Positions 36,662 to 46,319 of a stretch of DNA of 64,000 nt are shown here, in pieces; within the stretch, counting starts at the first letter, position 1; every line of letters begins with the position of its first letter. The notes beneath the pieces were generated by a model. The model saw only the letters and a list, made by a program, of their open reading frames with translations. It ran no database searches and was not told where the DNA came from. Both the position numbers and the translations under genes were made by a program. The stretch comes from Bizionia myxarmorum (GTDB lineage: Bacteria > Bacteroidota > Bacteroidia > Flavobacteriales > Flavobacteriaceae), in assembly GCF_008086205.1 (NCBI RefSeq), contig NZ_VSKK01000001.1, positions 248,001-312,000 of the forward strand, given 5' to 3'.

Positions 36662-37282
36662 ATGAAACATATACTATTTATATTATTAACAACTGTAAGT
36701 ATATTATCCTGTAAGGCACAAGTACCTTTAATCGAAAAATATGGAAATATTACAAATGGAACTTATTATCAAGATACAAACAATGATTTAGGTAAATTAC
36801 AAGGTATTTGGCAATTTAATAATGGAGACGAAATATTTAAATTAATACTTGAAAAAAAAAATCATAGGCTCGTTACTTCTTCTTGGCGAAATATCTCTTA
36901 TCATCAAGATGTACTCTACGGCGAATACCAATATGTTAATACAAACAATATTCAAGTGGTAAATACTTTAAATAATATATTTGCCTACACGGATGTTTCA
37001 GAGCATTTAATTTACGGTAATTATATTATGGAAGCTACACATGTACCTGTTTGTAGTGATTGCTTGCCAGACGAGCGTCGTGTAGAAGTATCCATTGAAG
37101 ATCCAGAGCGGGATTATTTTGATTATAATATGATAATTAGGCATGTTCCAGAACAGCAATTTGGGCAAGCAGAACATATAAAGGTATTTATTAAAATGTC
37201 TGATATGGGCTTGTATCCAGAAGGTGAACCAACAGATGATAGACTGCCATTAATGAGAGAATTAATCTTATATAAGCAATAA
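36662..37282 (+). CDS. Small exported protein, DUF6705-like, paralogue 2
   Basis: At 206 residues it is the closest relative of the preceding gene: the signal ends SILSCKAQ, then NGTYYQDTNNDLGKLQGIW, CSDCLPDERRVEVSIEDPER, FDYNMIIRHVPEQQ and the same LILYKQ end. The last third is nearly identical between the two, which points to recent duplication or gene conversion. The function is unknown. Confidence 0.7.
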   Translation: MKHILFILLTTVSILSCKAQVPLIEKYGNITNGTYYQDTNNDLGKLQGIWQFNNGDEIFKLILEKKNHRLVTSSWRNISYHQDVLYGEYQYVNTNNIQVVNTLNNIFAYTDVSEHLIYGNYIMEATHVPVCSDCLPDERRVEVSIEDPERDYFDYNMIIRHVPEQQFGQAEHIKVFIKMSDMGLYPEGEPTDDRLPLMRELILYKQ

Positions 37283-37337
37283 AAAACAAAAAACTCCAAC
37301 GCGTAATCTAATTTTTAAATTATAAAGATATAATTAA

Positions 37338-37366
37338 GCCTCTCATTAATTTGAGAGGTTTATTTA
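37338..37366 (+). terminator. Terminator behind paralogue 2, TTAATT loop
   Basis: CCTCTCA and TGAGAGG pair around TTAATT, followed by TTTATTT. The stem is the same as at the tsf terminator, the T run weaker. Confidence 0.65.
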
Positions 37367-37420
37367 ATTTCAAAAATTACTATTATCTTACACTGAAACC
37401 CAAGTCTACATATTCTATCC

Positions 37421-38020
37421 ATGAAAACACCAATATATATTATACTCTTATTTATTTTCTCAATAGTATCTTGTAATGCTCAAAGTCCAGTTCTTCCTTT
37501 ATATAATCAGAATGAAATTATAAATGGCGCTTATTATAAAGATACTGAAAATGAGTTAGATAAATTTGTAGGCACATGGATAAATACTAATGGTAATACT
37601 TCATTAACTGTTATTTTTGAAAAAAAATTACAAGTTTATAACGATGAATGGTATGAAGATTTACTAATAGGCGAATATCGTTACACAGTGAATGGGAGAG
37701 AAATTGTAAACACTTTTCTAGATTTAAATATTGCAGACCCAAATTACCATAGTATAGCAGGAAATGAAATAATATTTAAAAACGATAGGCCAAGTTGTTC
37801 AGAATGTACTCCAACAGAAAGGCGAATTTTAATGTTTTTTGATGATTCAGACCCTCAAAGAAAACATTTAAGTAGTTATTTAGCAATTAGATATGTTGAC
37901 GTTAACGGTTTGGAAAAAATAGAAGCAAAGTTGGTTAGTATTGGTACAACAGCAACACTAGAAGGATCACCAACTGAACCAAGAGTGCCATATGGAGATT
38001 ACGTTTTGGTAAAACAATAA
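37421..38020 (+). CDS. Small exported protein, DUF6705-like, paralogue 3
   Basis: At 199 residues it is more distant from the other two but keeps the signal (SIVSCNAQ), NGAYYKDTENELDKFVGTW, IGEYRYTVNG, CSECTPTERRILM and a C-terminal VLVKQ. It is separated from paralogue 2 by a terminator and so is transcribed on its own or by readthrough. Function unknown. Confidence 0.7.
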   Translation: MKTPIYIILLFIFSIVSCNAQSPVLPLYNQNEIINGAYYKDTENELDKFVGTWINTNGNTSLTVIFEKKLQVYNDEWYEDLLIGEYRYTVNGREIVNTFLDLNIADPNYHSIAGNEIIFKNDRPSCSECTPTERRILMFFDDSDPQRKHLSSYLAIRYVDVNGLEKIEAKLVSIGTTATLEGSPTEPRVPYGDYVLVKQ

Positions 38021-38060
38021 AACCACAATTCAATAAATACATAAACAATATCAAATCCAC

Positions 38061-38091
38061 AAAACCTCTCCGAATTCGGAGAGGCTTTTTT
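38061..38091 (+). terminator. Terminator behind paralogue 3
   Basis: CCTCTCCGAA and TTCGGAGAGG form a perfect 10-bp stem flanked by AAAA on the left and CTTTTTT on the right. It insulates the accessory block from pyrH. Confidence 0.8.
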
Positions 38092-38115
38092 ATAATTTCC
38101 CTTAAAATTTCACAA

Positions 38116-38145
38116 TTCAAAAAATAAAAAAATTATGTAGCTTTG
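38116..38145 (+). promoter_or_regulatory. Promoter of pyrH-frr
   Basis: TAGCTTTG (38138-38145) matches TAnnTTTG; 19 nt upstream is TTC, one base off the TTG consensus. The pyrH ATG lies 50 nt downstream. Confidence 0.55.
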
Positions 38146-38195
38146 CAAAACCTTAATTCCCAAATTAATTGGAAGCTCAAACATCTAAAGCAATC

Positions 38196-38903
38196 ATGAA
38201 GTATAAACGAATTCTTTTAAAACTATCAGGCGAAGCATTAATGGGTAGCAGACAATATGGAATTGATCCTGTTCGTTTAGCTGAATACGCTTCAGAAATA
38301 AAAGAAATTACGGAAAAAGGTATTGAAGTTGCCGTAGTTATTGGTGGTGGTAACATTTTTAGAGGTGTTGCAGGCGCCAGCAACGGGATGGATCGCGTTC
38401 AAGGCGATAACATGGGTATGTTAGCAACCGTTATTAATGGTTTAGCACTACAAAGTGCTTTAGAAAACGCTGGTGTTCAAACGCGTTTGCAAACAGCTAT
38501 TCATATTGAAGAAGTTGCAGAGCCTTTTATTCGCCGTAAAGCCATGCGTCATTTAGAAAAAGGACGTGTCGTCATTTTTGGCGGTGGTACTGGAAACCCG
38601 TATTTTACCACAGATTCAGCAGCCGTTTTAAGAGCTATTGAAATTGAAGCTGATGTTATTTTAAAAGGTACGCGCGTGGATGGTATTTATACCGCCGACC
38701 CTGAAAAAGATGCAACCGCTATTAAATTCGATCATATTTCTTTTGATGATGTCTTGCGAAAAGGCTTAAAAGTTATGGATACAACCGCTTTTACGTTAAG
38801 TCAAGAAAACGAATTGCCTATTATTGTTTTTGATATGAACAAAAAAGGCAATCTTTTAAAGGTGGTTTCAGGCGAAAACATTGGAACTAAAGTTAATTTA
38901 TAA
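38196..38903 (+). CDS. pyrH: UMP kinase
   Basis: PyrH phosphorylates UMP to UDP and is hexameric and GTP/UTP-regulated in bacteria. The 235-residue protein starts [17 protein letters not shown], the usual N-terminus; a TTG nine codons upstream is not needed. Motifs include [42 protein letters not shown] and [14 protein letters not shown]. It precedes frr by 64 bp, a classic pairing. Confidence 0.96.
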   Translation: MKYKRILLKLSGEALMGSRQYGIDPVRLAEYASEIKEITEKGIEVAVVIGGGNIFRGVAGASNGMDRVQGDNMGMLATVINGLALQSALENAGVQTRLQTAIHIEEVAEPFIRRKAMRHLEKGRVVIFGGGTGNPYFTTDSAAVLRAIEIEADVILKGTRVDGIYTADPEKDATAIKFDHISFDDVLRKGLKVMDTTAFTLSQENELPIIVFDMNKKGNLLKVVSGENIGTKVNL

Positions 38904-38967
38904 TAGTACATTCACCGTTTTGGCTTGTTTTTTGAAACACGCGTAAAACACATAAAATTCTTTCAAA

Positions 38968-39525
38968 ATGAACGAAGACATTCAATTTATATTAGATTCG
39001 GCTAAGGAATCTATGAACGCCGGAATTAGGCATTTAGAAAAACAGTTGGTAAACATTAGAGCTGGAAAAGCAAGTCCAGCTATGCTTGGTAGCGTTATGG
39101 TAGATTATTACGGATCTCAAACGCCGTTAAGCCAAATTGCCAATGTAAACACGCCAGATGGTAGAACGATTACAGTTCAGCCTTGGGAAAAAAATATGCT
39201 TCAAGAAATTGAACGTGGTATTATGCACGCCAATTTAGGTTTTAACCCAATGAATAATGGGGATCTTATTATAATAAACGTTCCGCCTTTAACGGAAGAA
39301 CGTCGTATTAACCTTGCCAAGCAAGCGAAATCTGAAACTGAAGATGCTAAAGTAAGTATTAGAAGTGCCAGAAAAGATGCCAATAATGACATCAAAAAAT
39401 TAGAGGACGCATCCGAAGATGAACAAAAAAATGCGGAAATAGTCATTCAAAAAATGACGGATACGTTCGTCACCAAAATTGATGGCATCTTTGATGTGAA
39501 AGAAAAAGAAATAATGACAATTTAA
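38968..39525 (+). CDS. frr: Ribosome recycling factor
   Basis: RRF splits the post-termination ribosome together with EF-G. The 185-residue length is typical, with signatures HLEKQLVNIRAGKASPAMLG, VNTPDGRTITVQPWEKNM, NPMNNGDLIIINVPPLTEER and the three-helix C-terminal region with DANNDIKKLE. A compact terminator follows the stop. Confidence 0.97.
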   Translation: MNEDIQFILDSAKESMNAGIRHLEKQLVNIRAGKASPAMLGSVMVDYYGSQTPLSQIANVNTPDGRTITVQPWEKNMLQEIERGIMHANLGFNPMNNGDLIIINVPPLTEERRINLAKQAKSETEDAKVSIRSARKDANNDIKKLEDASEDEQKNAEIVIQKMTDTFVTKIDGIFDVKEKEIMTI

Positions 39526-39530
39526 TATAT

Positions 39531-39559
39531 AAAAGCGACACTAAAATGTCGCTTTTTTC
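39531..39559 (+). terminator. Terminator behind frr
   Basis: AAAAGCGACA and TGTCGCTTTT form a perfect 10-bp stem with a six-base loop, followed by further T. Confidence 0.88.
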
Positions 39560-39737
39560 ATTTTTACTTGACTGCTATTTATTCATTTGGAAACGTATTG
39601 TAGTTCTTATCAATAGCATGTTCAGTTTGTTTTGAGATGATGTTATTAAAGAAACTTTTTTAGAATTTACACGGCTTCAATTCCCACCATACTTCAGGTG
39701 TTTTCGAATTGCTAACCCTTTTTATTGCAATTCATAG

Positions 39738-39956
39738 GTATTTCTCGTTTTTTCTATCAGAAATATCAACCGTATTGAAAAACATCAAGAAATCACTTTC
39801 GGAATACTAGATAAAGGTTTCACGGAATCTCGTGTTGAAATCAGAACGCTACTTACTGTTTTTGGATGGAGTGAGTATTATAGTGACGGTAGTTACCATT
39901 ACCTTAATTTTGAGGACCATATTGTTTTAAAGTTCAGTTTTAACGTGACATTATAG
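39738..39956 (+). pseudogene. Gene fragment without start codon
   Basis: A 72-codon open frame between two stops contains coding-looking sequence (GFTESRVEIRTLLTVFGWSE, YYSDGSYHYLNFEDHIVLKF) but no ATG, GTG or TTG at a sensible place. It is the tail of a lost gene; I do not recognise the family. The rest of the frr-RND gap holds nothing else that I can support. Confidence 0.4.
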
Positions 39957-40015
39957 ACCATAATCTCGAGTAATACTTTGCTTTTCCTTACCTTTGCCCC
40001 TGTTTTAATTATTCT

Positions 40016-42433
40016 ATGTCTAAATTATTTTCAAAAAGTTTTTGGGATATTGTTGCGCGACTCATATTGCGGAACAAAATTGTCATACTCCTAGGTATTC
40101 TGGCTATTACCATATTTTTCAGCTTGCAATGGAAAAATATGCGTTTTACATATACCGAAGCCAACTTACTTCCAGATGATCATGAGGTGAATGTTGTTTA
40201 CCAAAATTTCCTAGATATTTTTGGTGAAGAAGGCAACTTAATTGTTTTAGGTATTAAAGATTCTACATTATTTACGGTAGAAAATATGAATGCTTGGAAT
40301 ACGCTATCTGATCGATTCAAAGATTTTGATGCTGTTGAAGCCGTTATCTCCTTAAAAGATTTACAAAAGCTAGTAAAAGACACAGACAATGAGCGTTTCG
40401 TTTTAGAGCCTTTTATTAAGGATTCTATTCATTCCATTGCGGAATTGGACAAACTTCAAGACGAGCTCTTTAATCAATATCCTTTTTACGATAATGTTTT
40501 GTTCAATAAGGAATCGAAAACAATTCGTACGGCTATTTACATGAAGAAATCCATTGTAAATACGGCTGCACGTAAGGATTTTGTTTTTGATGAATTAATT
40601 CCCATCATTGAAGAATTTGAGCAAGCCACCAAAATGGACGTTCGTGTTTCTGGAATGCCTTATGTGCGAACCTTAAACGCCCAAAATATTGTTGATGAAA
40701 TCGGTATTTTTATCGCCGGCGCACTTTTAGTAACCTCGTTTATATTCTTCCTCTTTTTCAGATCCATAAGAGCCACACTTATATCCATGCTGGTTGTATG
40801 TTTAGGCGTTATGTGGACTTTTGGAATTATTGGTCTTCTAAACTACGAAATCACAGTATTAACTGCTTTAATTCCACCATTAATTATTGTAATCGGTATT
40901 CCAAACTGTATTTTCTTAATTAATAAATACCAGCTGGAAGTTAAACTGCATGGTAATAAAGTAAGGTCTTTACAACGTGTTATTACCAAGGTTGGTAATG
41001 CTACTTTATTAACTAATTTAACCACTGCTGCTGGTTTTGGAACGTTTATTTTAACTCAAAGCTCCTTATTAGTAGAATTTGGTGTTGTTGCCTCATTAAG
41101 TATTTTATCCATTTTTATTTTATGTGTACTCATCATTCCCATTATTTACACGTATTTACCACATCCAAAAGATCGTCATTTAGAACATCTAAATAAAAAG
41201 TGGATTGGTGGTTTTGTAAACTGGATGGAGAAGATGGTGAGAGAAAGACGCATCACCATTTATATTGTAGCTATTACGGTATTAGTAACAAGTATTATTG
41301 GGATTTTTCAAATTAAAATTTCCGGAAGTCTAATTGAAGATATGTCTAAAGAGGCCGAATTCTTTGAAGACATTCGTTTTTTTGAAAAAGAATTTAACGG
41401 AATTATGCCTTTGGAAATTTTAATTGACACCAAACGCAAAAAAGGCGCAACCAAATTAGCCACGCTAAAGCGCATGGATCAATTGGAAGAGCTGATTGTT
41501 GAAACGCCAGAATTATCAAAACCAATTTCCATTGTTGGATTAGCAAAATATGCTAAACAAGCGTACACAAACGGAAACCCGAAATATTATCAGTTACCAA
41601 CCAGTCAGGAAAATCTGTTTATTTCTTCTTATATAAAAAACTCGTCATCCAACGTAGACTTATTAAAGAGTTTTGTGGACAGTACGGGACAATATGCGCG
41701 AATTACTACCTTTATGAAAGATATTGGTACGGATAAAATGGAACGTATTGAAGAAAATCTTGAAAACGAAATAGCCAAAACATTTCCTAAAGAACAATAT
41801 GATGTAACTATCACCGGAAAAGCACTAGTATTCCTGAAAGGAACCAAATATTTGGTTAAAAATTTAGCCATCTCCTTATCATTAGCCATTTTATTGATTG
41901 CCCTTTTAATGGCTTATATGTTTCGTTCTTTTAAGATGATTGTTGTTTCCTTAATTCCAAACCTATTACCATTAGTGATTACGGCGGGATTAATGGGTTA
42001 TTTAGGCGTTCCAATAAAACCATCTACGATTTTGGTGTTTAGTATTGCTTTTGGTATTTCAGTGGATGATACCATTCACTTTTTGGCAAAATACAGGCAA
42101 GAACTTCAAGCTAATAACTGGAAAATTAAAAAATCTGTTTATGCCGCATTGCGGGAAGCTGGCGTAAGTATGTTTTATACATCCATAGTACTGTTTTTCG
42201 GGTTTTCCGTATTTACCGTGTCCAGTTTTGGTGGCACCGTAGCTTTAGGTGCTTTAGTTTCCGCAACCTTATTATTCGCCATGCTATCCAATTTACTTTT
42301 ATTGCCGTCCCTTTTATTATCACTGGAACGCAGTATTGCCAATAAAGAAGATTTAAAAGAACCAAGTATCAATATTATTCCAGAAGATGATGACGATGAT
42401 GATATTGAAATAGATGTCATTGACTCAAAATAA
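40016..42433 (+). CDS. RND superfamily exporter, MMPL-type
   Basis: The 805-residue inner-membrane protein has two repeats, each with one transmembrane segment, a large periplasmic loop and a block of five segments. Examples are ILLGILAITIFFSLQW near the start, GIFIAGALLVTSFIFFLFF after the first loop, and SIAFGISVDDTIHFLAKYRQ in the second block, which holds the GxSVDD motif of proton-driven MMPL/SSD transporters. It lacks partner genes for a tripartite pump. Relatives move lipids or hopanoid-like molecules; the substrate here is unknown. The C-terminus is acidic (DDDDDDIEID). Confidence 0.88.
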   Translation: MSKLFSKSFWDIVARLILRNKIVILLGILAITIFFSLQWKNMRFTYTEANLLPDDHEVNVVYQNFLDIFGEEGNLIVLGIKDSTLFTVENMNAWNTLSDRFKDFDAVEAVISLKDLQKLVKDTDNERFVLEPFIKDSIHSIAELDKLQDELFNQYPFYDNVLFNKESKTIRTAIYMKKSIVNTAARKDFVFDELIPIIEEFEQATKMDVRVSGMPYVRTLNAQNIVDEIGIFIAGALLVTSFIFFLFFRSIRATLISMLVVCLGVMWTFGIIGLLNYEITVLTALIPPLIIVIGIPNCIFLINKYQLEVKLHGNKVRSLQRVITKVGNATLLTNLTTAAGFGTFILTQSSLLVEFGVVASLSILSIFILCVLIIPIIYTYLPHPKDRHLEHLNKKWIGGFVNWMEKMVRERRITIYIVAITVLVTSIIGIFQIKISGSLIEDMSKEAEFFEDIRFFEKEFNGIMPLEILIDTKRKKGATKLATLKRMDQLEELIVETPELSKPISIVGLAKYAKQAYTNGNPKYYQLPTSQENLFISSYIKNSSSNVDLLKSFVDSTGQYARITTFMKDIGTDKMERIEENLENEIAKTFPKEQYDVTITGKALVFLKGTKYLVKNLAISLSLAILLIALLMAYMFRSFKMIVVSLIPNLLPLVITAGLMGYLGVPIKPSTILVFSIAFGISVDDTIHFLAKYRQELQANNWKIKKSVYAALREAGVSMFYTSIVLFFGFSVFTVSSFGGTVALGALVSATLLFAMLSNLLLLPSLLLSLERSIANKEDLKEPSINIIPEDDDDDDIEIDVIDSK

Positions 42434-42484
42434 ATAGACGAATCTTTTCAAAAATTGTACTTGACTTTTGATTCCTGAAACCAT

Positions 42485-42492
42485 TATCTTTG
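42485..42492 (+). promoter_or_regulatory. -7 element of asnS
   Basis: TATCTTTG lies 22 nt before the ATG; TTGAC is present 21 nt upstream of it, slightly wider than the best spacing. Confidence 0.5.
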
Positions 42493-42514
42493 TACTCTCT
42501 AATTTTTTATAACA

Positions 42515-43948
42515 ATGAAAATGCATACTGTTGCTGAATTATTAAAAAAAGAAAACACACTCCACGAGGTAACTATTAAAGGCTGGGTGCGAAGCTTTCG
42601 CTCTAACCGTTTTATAGCTTTAAATGATGGCTCAACTCTAAATAATATCCAATGTGTTGTTAATTTCGAACAAACGGATGAAGCCCTTTTAAAACGTATT
42701 ACTACGGGTGCCGCGGTTTCTGTTACAGGTGAATTAACCGAAAGTCAAGGACAAGGTCAAAGTTTAGAAATTCAAGTGAAAAGCATTGAAATTTTAGGCG
42801 ATTCCGATCCGGAAACATATCCAATTCAACCTAAAAAGCATTCTTTTGAATTTTTAAGAGAAAACGCCCATTTACGTACTAGAACCAACACATTCAGTGC
42901 GGTTATGCGTTTGCGTTCATCCTTATCTTTTGCTATTCATAAATATTTCAATGAAAATGGCTTTTACTATATGCACACGCCTATTATTACGGGAAGTGAT
43001 GCCGAAGGTGCAGGGGAAATGTTTCGTGTAACAGGATTAGACCCAAAAAATCCACCGTTAACGGAAGATGGGAAAGTTGATTATTCTGAAGATTTCTTCG
43101 GAAAAGAAACCAATCTTACCGTTTCTGGACAATTAGAGGCAGAAGCTTATGCTATGTCTCTTGGTAAAGTTTATACGTTTGGACCAACATTTAGAGCTGA
43201 AAACTCCAATACATCACGTCATTTAGCAGAGTTTTGGATGATAGAACCTGAAGTTGCTTTTATGGATTTAGCGGGAAATATGGATTTAGCTGAAGACTTT
43301 ATGAAATCGGTTTTAAGTTATATTTTAAAGCATAATCAAGAAGATTTACAGTTTTTAAACCAGCGTTTACTAGACGAGGAAAAAACAAAGCCACAAGCAG
43401 ACCGTTCTGATATGTCTCTTATTGAGAAAATTAGCTTTGTGGTAGAAAATAATTTCAAACGGGTAAGTTATACCGAAGCTATTGATATTTTAAGAGATTC
43501 CAAACCTAATAAGAAAAAGAAATTCAACTATATTATTGAAGAATGGGGTGCCGATTTACAAAGTGAGCACGAACGCTTTTTGGTTGAAAAACACTTTAAA
43601 TGTCCGGTCATTTTATTTGATTATCCAGCAAACATTAAAGCTTTTTACATGCGTTTAAATGAAGATGGCAAAACAGTTCGCGCTATGGATATTTTGTTTC
43701 CAGGCATTGGCGAAATGGTTGGTGGATCGCAGCGTGAAGAACGTTTAGAAGTTTTAAAAGAAAAAATGAAAGCCTTAAATATTGATGAGGAAGAATTATG
43801 GTGGTATTTAGATTTACGTAAATATGGAACAGCTGTACATTCAGGATTTGGTTTAGGTTTTGAGCGTTTGGTTATGTTTGCAACGGGAATGGGTAACATT
43901 CGCGATGTAATTCCGTTTCCAAGAACACCTCAAAATGCTGAATTCTAA
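42515..43948 (+). CDS. asnS: Asparaginyl-tRNA synthetase
   Basis: AsnS charges tRNA-Asn directly. The 477-residue class IIb enzyme has an N-terminal OB fold (VTIKGWVRSFRSNRFIALNDG), motif 2 (GPTFRAENSNTSRHLAEFWM) and motif 3 (GFGLGFERLVMFATGMGNIR). The ending PFPRTPQNAEF is diagnostic of AsnS rather than AspS. It stands alone with its own promoter and terminator. Confidence 0.96.
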   Translation: MKMHTVAELLKKENTLHEVTIKGWVRSFRSNRFIALNDGSTLNNIQCVVNFEQTDEALLKRITTGAAVSVTGELTESQGQGQSLEIQVKSIEILGDSDPETYPIQPKKHSFEFLRENAHLRTRTNTFSAVMRLRSSLSFAIHKYFNENGFYYMHTPIITGSDAEGAGEMFRVTGLDPKNPPLTEDGKVDYSEDFFGKETNLTVSGQLEAEAYAMSLGKVYTFGPTFRAENSNTSRHLAEFWMIEPEVAFMDLAGNMDLAEDFMKSVLSYILKHNQEDLQFLNQRLLDEEKTKPQADRSDMSLIEKISFVVENNFKRVSYTEAIDILRDSKPNKKKKFNYIIEEWGADLQSEHERFLVEKHFKCPVILFDYPANIKAFYMRLNEDGKTVRAMDILFPGIGEMVGGSQREERLEVLKEKMKALNIDEEELWWYLDLRKYGTAVHSGFGLGFERLVMFATGMGNIRDVIPFPRTPQNAEF

Positions 43949-44042
43949 CTTTATTTTTTAATTCTTAAAGAAACAATTCAAGTAATTTCTACTGATTTTC
44001 ATTTTAAAATGGGAAAGCTCTAGAAAAAGACACTAAATTCAC

Positions 44043-44085
44043 AAAACAATCTGCGTTAATCATTAAATGTAGATTGTTTTTTTTA
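44043..44085 (+). terminator. Terminator behind asnS
   Basis: AAACAATCT and AGATTGTTT pair over nine bases, loop of 18 nt, then a long T run. It ends 27 nt before rpoN. Confidence 0.7.
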
Positions 44086-44111
44086 TTTTTATAAAAACCG
44101 AAACTATAATC

Positions 44112-45572
44112 ATGCTCAAGCAGTTTTTACAATTTAAGCTCTCACAAAAGCTATCACCGCAGCAAATTCAATTAATGAAATTGATACAATTGCCTACGCA
44201 AGCTTTTGAACAACGTTTAAAACAAGAATTGGAAGAAAATCCAGCGCTTGAAAGTGGCAAAGAATCTTCAGAGGATGATTATGATGATGATTTTGACAAT
44301 AGTCAAGATGATTATGACGATAGCGAAACCATCAACTCGGAAGATATTAATGTAGATGAGTATTTAAGTGATGATGAAGTTCCAGATTATCGCACACAAG
44401 CCAATAATTACAGTGCCGACGACGAGGAAAAAACTATGCCATACGCAGCTGGAACCTCTTTTACACAACATTTAAAAAGTCAGTTGAATACCTTTCGTCT
44501 GGATGAAGAAGAACGTGAAATTGCCGAATTCTTGGTAGGAAGCGTTGACGAAAGCGGATATATAAGACGCGAATTAATAGATATTACAGACGATTTAGCC
44601 TTTACTCAAAACGTCTATACCACTGTAGAAAAAATTGAAAAAGTATTAAGAACCATTCACGAGCTAGACCCTGCAGGTGTTGGGGCGCGCAATTTACAGG
44701 AATGTTTAAGCATTCAATTACATAGAAAGTCAAAAAATCCAGATGTGGAATTGGCAATCGAAATCATTGATAATGCCTTTGAACAGTTTACCAAAAAGCA
44801 TTATAAAAAATTAATTCAGAAATTTGATATAACTGAAATGCAACTAAAAGACGCCATTCATGTTATTGAACATTTAAATCCGAAGCCAGGCGGATCATAC
44901 GCCGGGAATAACCGAATTGTAGAACATGTGGTACCCGATTTTGCTATTCGCATTGTTGATGGGGAATTAGAGTTAACGCTTAACGGCCGAAATGCTCCAG
45001 AGCTACATGTATCGCGTGAATACAGCAACATGATGCAAGGTTATAAGGAAAGTAAGGAGAAATCTAAATCACAAAAAGATGCGGTTCAGTTTATCAAACA
45101 AAAACTGGATGCTGCCAAATGGTTTATTGAAGCTATTAGACAGCGTCAGCAGACTTTATTTGTAACTATGAGTTCTATTATGCATTACCAGAAAGAATTC
45201 TTCTTAACAGGCGATGAGCGTAAATTACGCCCTATGATATTAAAAGATATTGCCGATGAAATTGAAATGGACGTTTCAACCGTTTCACGTGTGGCCAATA
45301 GTAAATATGTAGATACACCTTACGGTACTAAATTAATTAAAGAGTTCTTTTCAGAATCCATGACTAATGATCAAGGTGAAGAAGTTTCGACACGTGAAAT
45401 TAAAAAAATATTAGAAACGGTTATTGAGGATGAGAACAAACGCAAACCGATGACGGATGATGCTTTAGCAAAAATTCTTAAAGAAAAAGGCTATCCGATT
45501 GCTAGACGAACTGTGGCTAAATATCGTGAGCAATTGGATATTCCTGTGGCACGTTTACGCAAGAAAATCTAA
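44112..45572 (+). CDS. rpoN: RNA polymerase sigma-54 factor
   Basis: Sigma-54 needs AAA+ activators to open promoters of the -24/-12 type. The 486-residue protein has region I (QKLSPQQIQLMKLIQLPTQA), a strongly acidic region II (DDYDDDFDNSQDDYDD), the core-binding domain, the HTH (LKDIADEIEMDVSTVSRVAN) and the RpoN box ARRTVAKYRE near residue 470. No enhancer-binding activator is in the window. Its stop codon overlaps the next start (TAATG). Confidence 0.97.
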   Translation: MLKQFLQFKLSQKLSPQQIQLMKLIQLPTQAFEQRLKQELEENPALESGKESSEDDYDDDFDNSQDDYDDSETINSEDINVDEYLSDDEVPDYRTQANNYSADDEEKTMPYAAGTSFTQHLKSQLNTFRLDEEEREIAEFLVGSVDESGYIRRELIDITDDLAFTQNVYTTVEKIEKVLRTIHELDPAGVGARNLQECLSIQLHRKSKNPDVELAIEIIDNAFEQFTKKHYKKLIQKFDITEMQLKDAIHVIEHLNPKPGGSYAGNNRIVEHVVPDFAIRIVDGELELTLNGRNAPELHVSREYSNMMQGYKESKEKSKSQKDAVQFIKQKLDAAKWFIEAIRQRQQTLFVTMSSIMHYQKEFFLTGDERKLRPMILKDIADEIEMDVSTVSRVANSKYVDTPYGTKLIKEFFSESMTNDQGEEVSTREIKKILETVIEDENKRKPMTDDALAKILKEKGYPIARRTVAKYREQLDIPVARLRKKI

Positions 45573-46177
45573 TGAAGTTTATTTTAAAGAGTATTTCGTT
45601 TATTTTTCATCCGGTTATAATGCCGCTTTTGGGTGTGATTTTTTATTTTTCGAAATCACCGCGTTATCTGCCCATGGAAATTATTCAGGCAAAGGTAGTA
45701 TCCCTATTTATCCTCACTATTTTATTGCCTATACTACTCTACTTTCTATTGAAATCTTTAGGTAGAACATCTACTATCTATTTAAAATCTACTAATGAGC
45801 GTATTTTACCGCTTATATTAAACGCCATTATAATTCTTTTAGTAGTTTACAGAGTGCTGCCAAATGATGAGATAATAGAATTGTACTATTTTTTTATTGG
45901 TATTTTAATTTCCACTTTAAGTTGTTTGGTGTTGGCTATATTAAAGTTTAAGGCAAGTATTCACATGATGGCTGTTTCAGGCGTTTTCATGTTTTTCCTG
46001 GCTTTAAGTATTCACTTCAGCATTAACATTAATGGTAGTTTAGCTATAATGGCTGTTTTAATGGGTGCCATAGCCACCTCACGCTTACACTTAAAAGCGC
46101 ATACCTATCCAGAACTTATAATTGGATTTTTTACAGGGTTAATTCCGCAGTTATTTTTGGTGAACTACTGGCTATAG
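45572..46177 (+). CDS. Membrane protein with PAP2-like residue pattern
   Basis: The 201-residue protein has about five to six transmembrane segments. The patterns KSTNERILPL and SRLHLKAHTYPE recall motifs 1 and 3 of the PAP2 phosphatase family (K..RP and SR-x5-H-x3-D), but motif 3 ends in Glu and a clear PSGH motif is lacking. It may be a PAP2 relative without known activity. It overlaps rpoN by one base, so translation is coupled. Confidence 0.55.
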   Translation: MKFILKSISFIFHPVIMPLLGVIFYFSKSPRYLPMEIIQAKVVSLFILTILLPILLYFLLKSLGRTSTIYLKSTNERILPLILNAIIILLVVYRVLPNDEIIELYYFFIGILISTLSCLVLAILKFKASIHMMAVSGVFMFFLALSIHFSININGSLAIMAVLMGAIATSRLHLKAHTYPELIIGFFTGLIPQLFLVNYWL

Positions 46178-46319
46178 ATACCCAGATATTGGAGATTAGA
46201 ATTAAGAATATAGACTAAACTATAAATCGTAAAGCCCAATGTTAAAAATGAAAAATCCTTCATTACATCAACATAGGGAAAAGCATTAGATTCGAGAAAT
46301 CTTTTAAATAAAGAAGTGC

